A stretch of DNA of 15,034 nt from Erysipelotrichaceae bacterium (GTDB lineage Bacteria; Bacillota_I; Bacilli_A; Erysipelotrichales; Erysipelotrichaceae): NCBI GenBank assembly GCA_017511325.1, contig JAFWKS010000306.1, positions 1-15,034 of the forward strand. Direction: 5' to 3'. The notes under the pieces are model-generated. The model was not told where the DNA came from, did not search any database, and saw only the letters and a program-made list of their open reading frames with translations. The position numbers were made by a program, and so were the translations under genes. Of the stretch, positions 14,455 through 15,034 are shown one piece after another. How positions within the stretch are numbered: position 1 is the first letter of the stretch; every line of letters begins with the position of its first letter.

Positions 14455-15034
14455 AACTTTTCCACCTTATCTATATTGCTCCAATCAAGAATAACTTTTC
14501 CGGAATTGCCCGAAAGCATGGCATCAAAACCTTTCTGATAGTCTGTTATATCGAAGCGATGGGTGATGATCTTGGAGATATCGAGCCCGGCTTCAATCAT
14601 GGTCGTCATCTTATACCAGGTATCCCAGACCTTTCGTCCGTATATACCCTTCAGGTTGAGACCGGAGAATATCACTTTTTCCATATCGACTTCAGTAGTA
14701 TCCGGAAGAAGTCCCAGCAAGGCGATGTTGCCTCCGTTTTTCATGTTGTGGATCATCTGGTTCAAAGCGGTTGGTGAACCTGACATTTCAAGACCGACAT
14801 CAAAGCCTTCAGACATTCCGATCTGCTTCATGACGTCTTCAAGTTTTTCATCTTTTAGATTGACCGTTCTTGTGGCACCAAGTTGTTTTGCCAGTTTAAG
14901 TCTGTATTCATTAAAGTCTGTTACCACTACATGCCTAGCGCCGGAGAATTTTACGATCGCGGCAGCCATGCAGCCGATCGGGCCGGCTCCGGTGATCAGA
15001 ACATCTTCTCCCAGCACGTCGTAAGTAAGTGCGG
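14451..15034 (-). CDS. tdh: L-threonine 3-dehydrogenase, partial (5' end outside window)
   Basis: Zinc-dependent medium-chain dehydrogenase that oxidises L-threonine to 2-amino-3-ketobutyrate with NAD+, the substrate of Kbl. The visible 193 residues cover the C-terminal part of a protein of about 340. The frame enters from the right edge as [17 protein letters not shown]; the Rossmann motif GAGPIG is intact and [10 protein letters not shown], with an acidic residue after the second strand, supports NAD over NADP. The internal GTG at 15017 is not the start, because the homologous frame continues past the edge. The zinc-binding part lies outside the window. The TGA overlaps the kbl start. Confidence 0.93.
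   Translation of the reverse strand, partial: ALTYDVLGEDVLITGAGPIGCMAAAIVKFSGARHVVVTDFNEYRLKLAKQLGATRTVNLKDEKLEDVMKQIGMSEGFDVGLEMSGSPTALNQMIHNMKNGGNIALLGLLPDTTEVDMEKVIFSGLNLKGIYGRKVWDTWYKMTTMIEAGLDISKIITHRFDITDYQKGFDAMLSGNSGKVILDWSNIDKVEKL

Noticed and set aside
15015..15017. GTG as the start of tdh
   Set aside because: The upstream codons to the window edge continue the expected Tdh sequence, and the zinc-binding N-terminal domain would be lost.
14563..15024. 153-codon open frame on the + strand
   Set aside because: Antisense to tdh, whose NAD-binding motif and operon context are clear.

Overview
This 15 kb window looks chromosomal and comes from a Gram-positive, Bacillota-type bacterium. 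The evidence is AGGAGG-type ribosome binding sites, a lipoprotein-anchored amino-acid ABC importer, a PTS EIIC domain and compact A/T-rich intergenic regions with intrinsic terminators. The style fits Erysipelotrichia or a related clostridial lineage, but I cannot fix the taxon. UAG is an ordinary stop codon here: the ABC ATPase and the substrate-binding protein both end in it. No rRNA, tRNA, CRISPR array, insertion sequence or prophage is visible, and no gene-free stretch exceeds 200 bases.

Layout. (1) 2-130, + strand: the last 42 codons of a gene, probably a surface protein ending in an Ig-like repeat. (2) 229-2850, - strand: a polar amino-acid ABC importer operon in the order lipoprotein SBP, permease, ATPase. 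The SBP appears to have its two lobes in swapped order, and the ATPase has a 115-residue C-terminal extension. (3) 2921-3877, - strand: a proline-iminopeptidase-like alpha/beta hydrolase with its own terminator. (4) 3990-6077, + strand: a PTS EIIC permease domain fused to a c-di-GMP phosphodiesterase (EAL) domain. (5) 6181-9054, + strand: a large MscS-family channel with two predicted extracellular sensor regions. Its reading frame is cut by an in-frame amber codon just after the first membrane helix. (6) 9093-10007, - strand: an uncharacterised probable TIM-barrel protein. (7) 10188-13202, + strand: a 1004-residue protein with a WYL-like N-terminus, an SF1 (UPF1-type) helicase core and a C-terminal DUF2726/Vsr-like nuclease domain. 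It is the best candidate for an undescribed, possibly defensive, one-gene system. (8) 13258 to the window end, - strand: the threonine catabolic operon tdh-kbl, with tdh cut by the window edge.

How the genes relate. The two pathway operons are clear: SBP, permease and ATPase form one importer, and Tdh and Kbl convert threonine to glycine plus acetyl-CoA. The EIIC-EAL protein and the MscS-like protein both look like membrane proteins that couple an external cue to an internal response, but a strong hairpin separates them and each has its own promoter, so a shared function is not shown. Most convergent gene pairs share one hairpin as a two-way terminator, in two cases built from the stop codons themselves. 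The SBP gene, and possibly the EIIC-EAL gene, appears to start translation at or very near the 5' end of its transcript.
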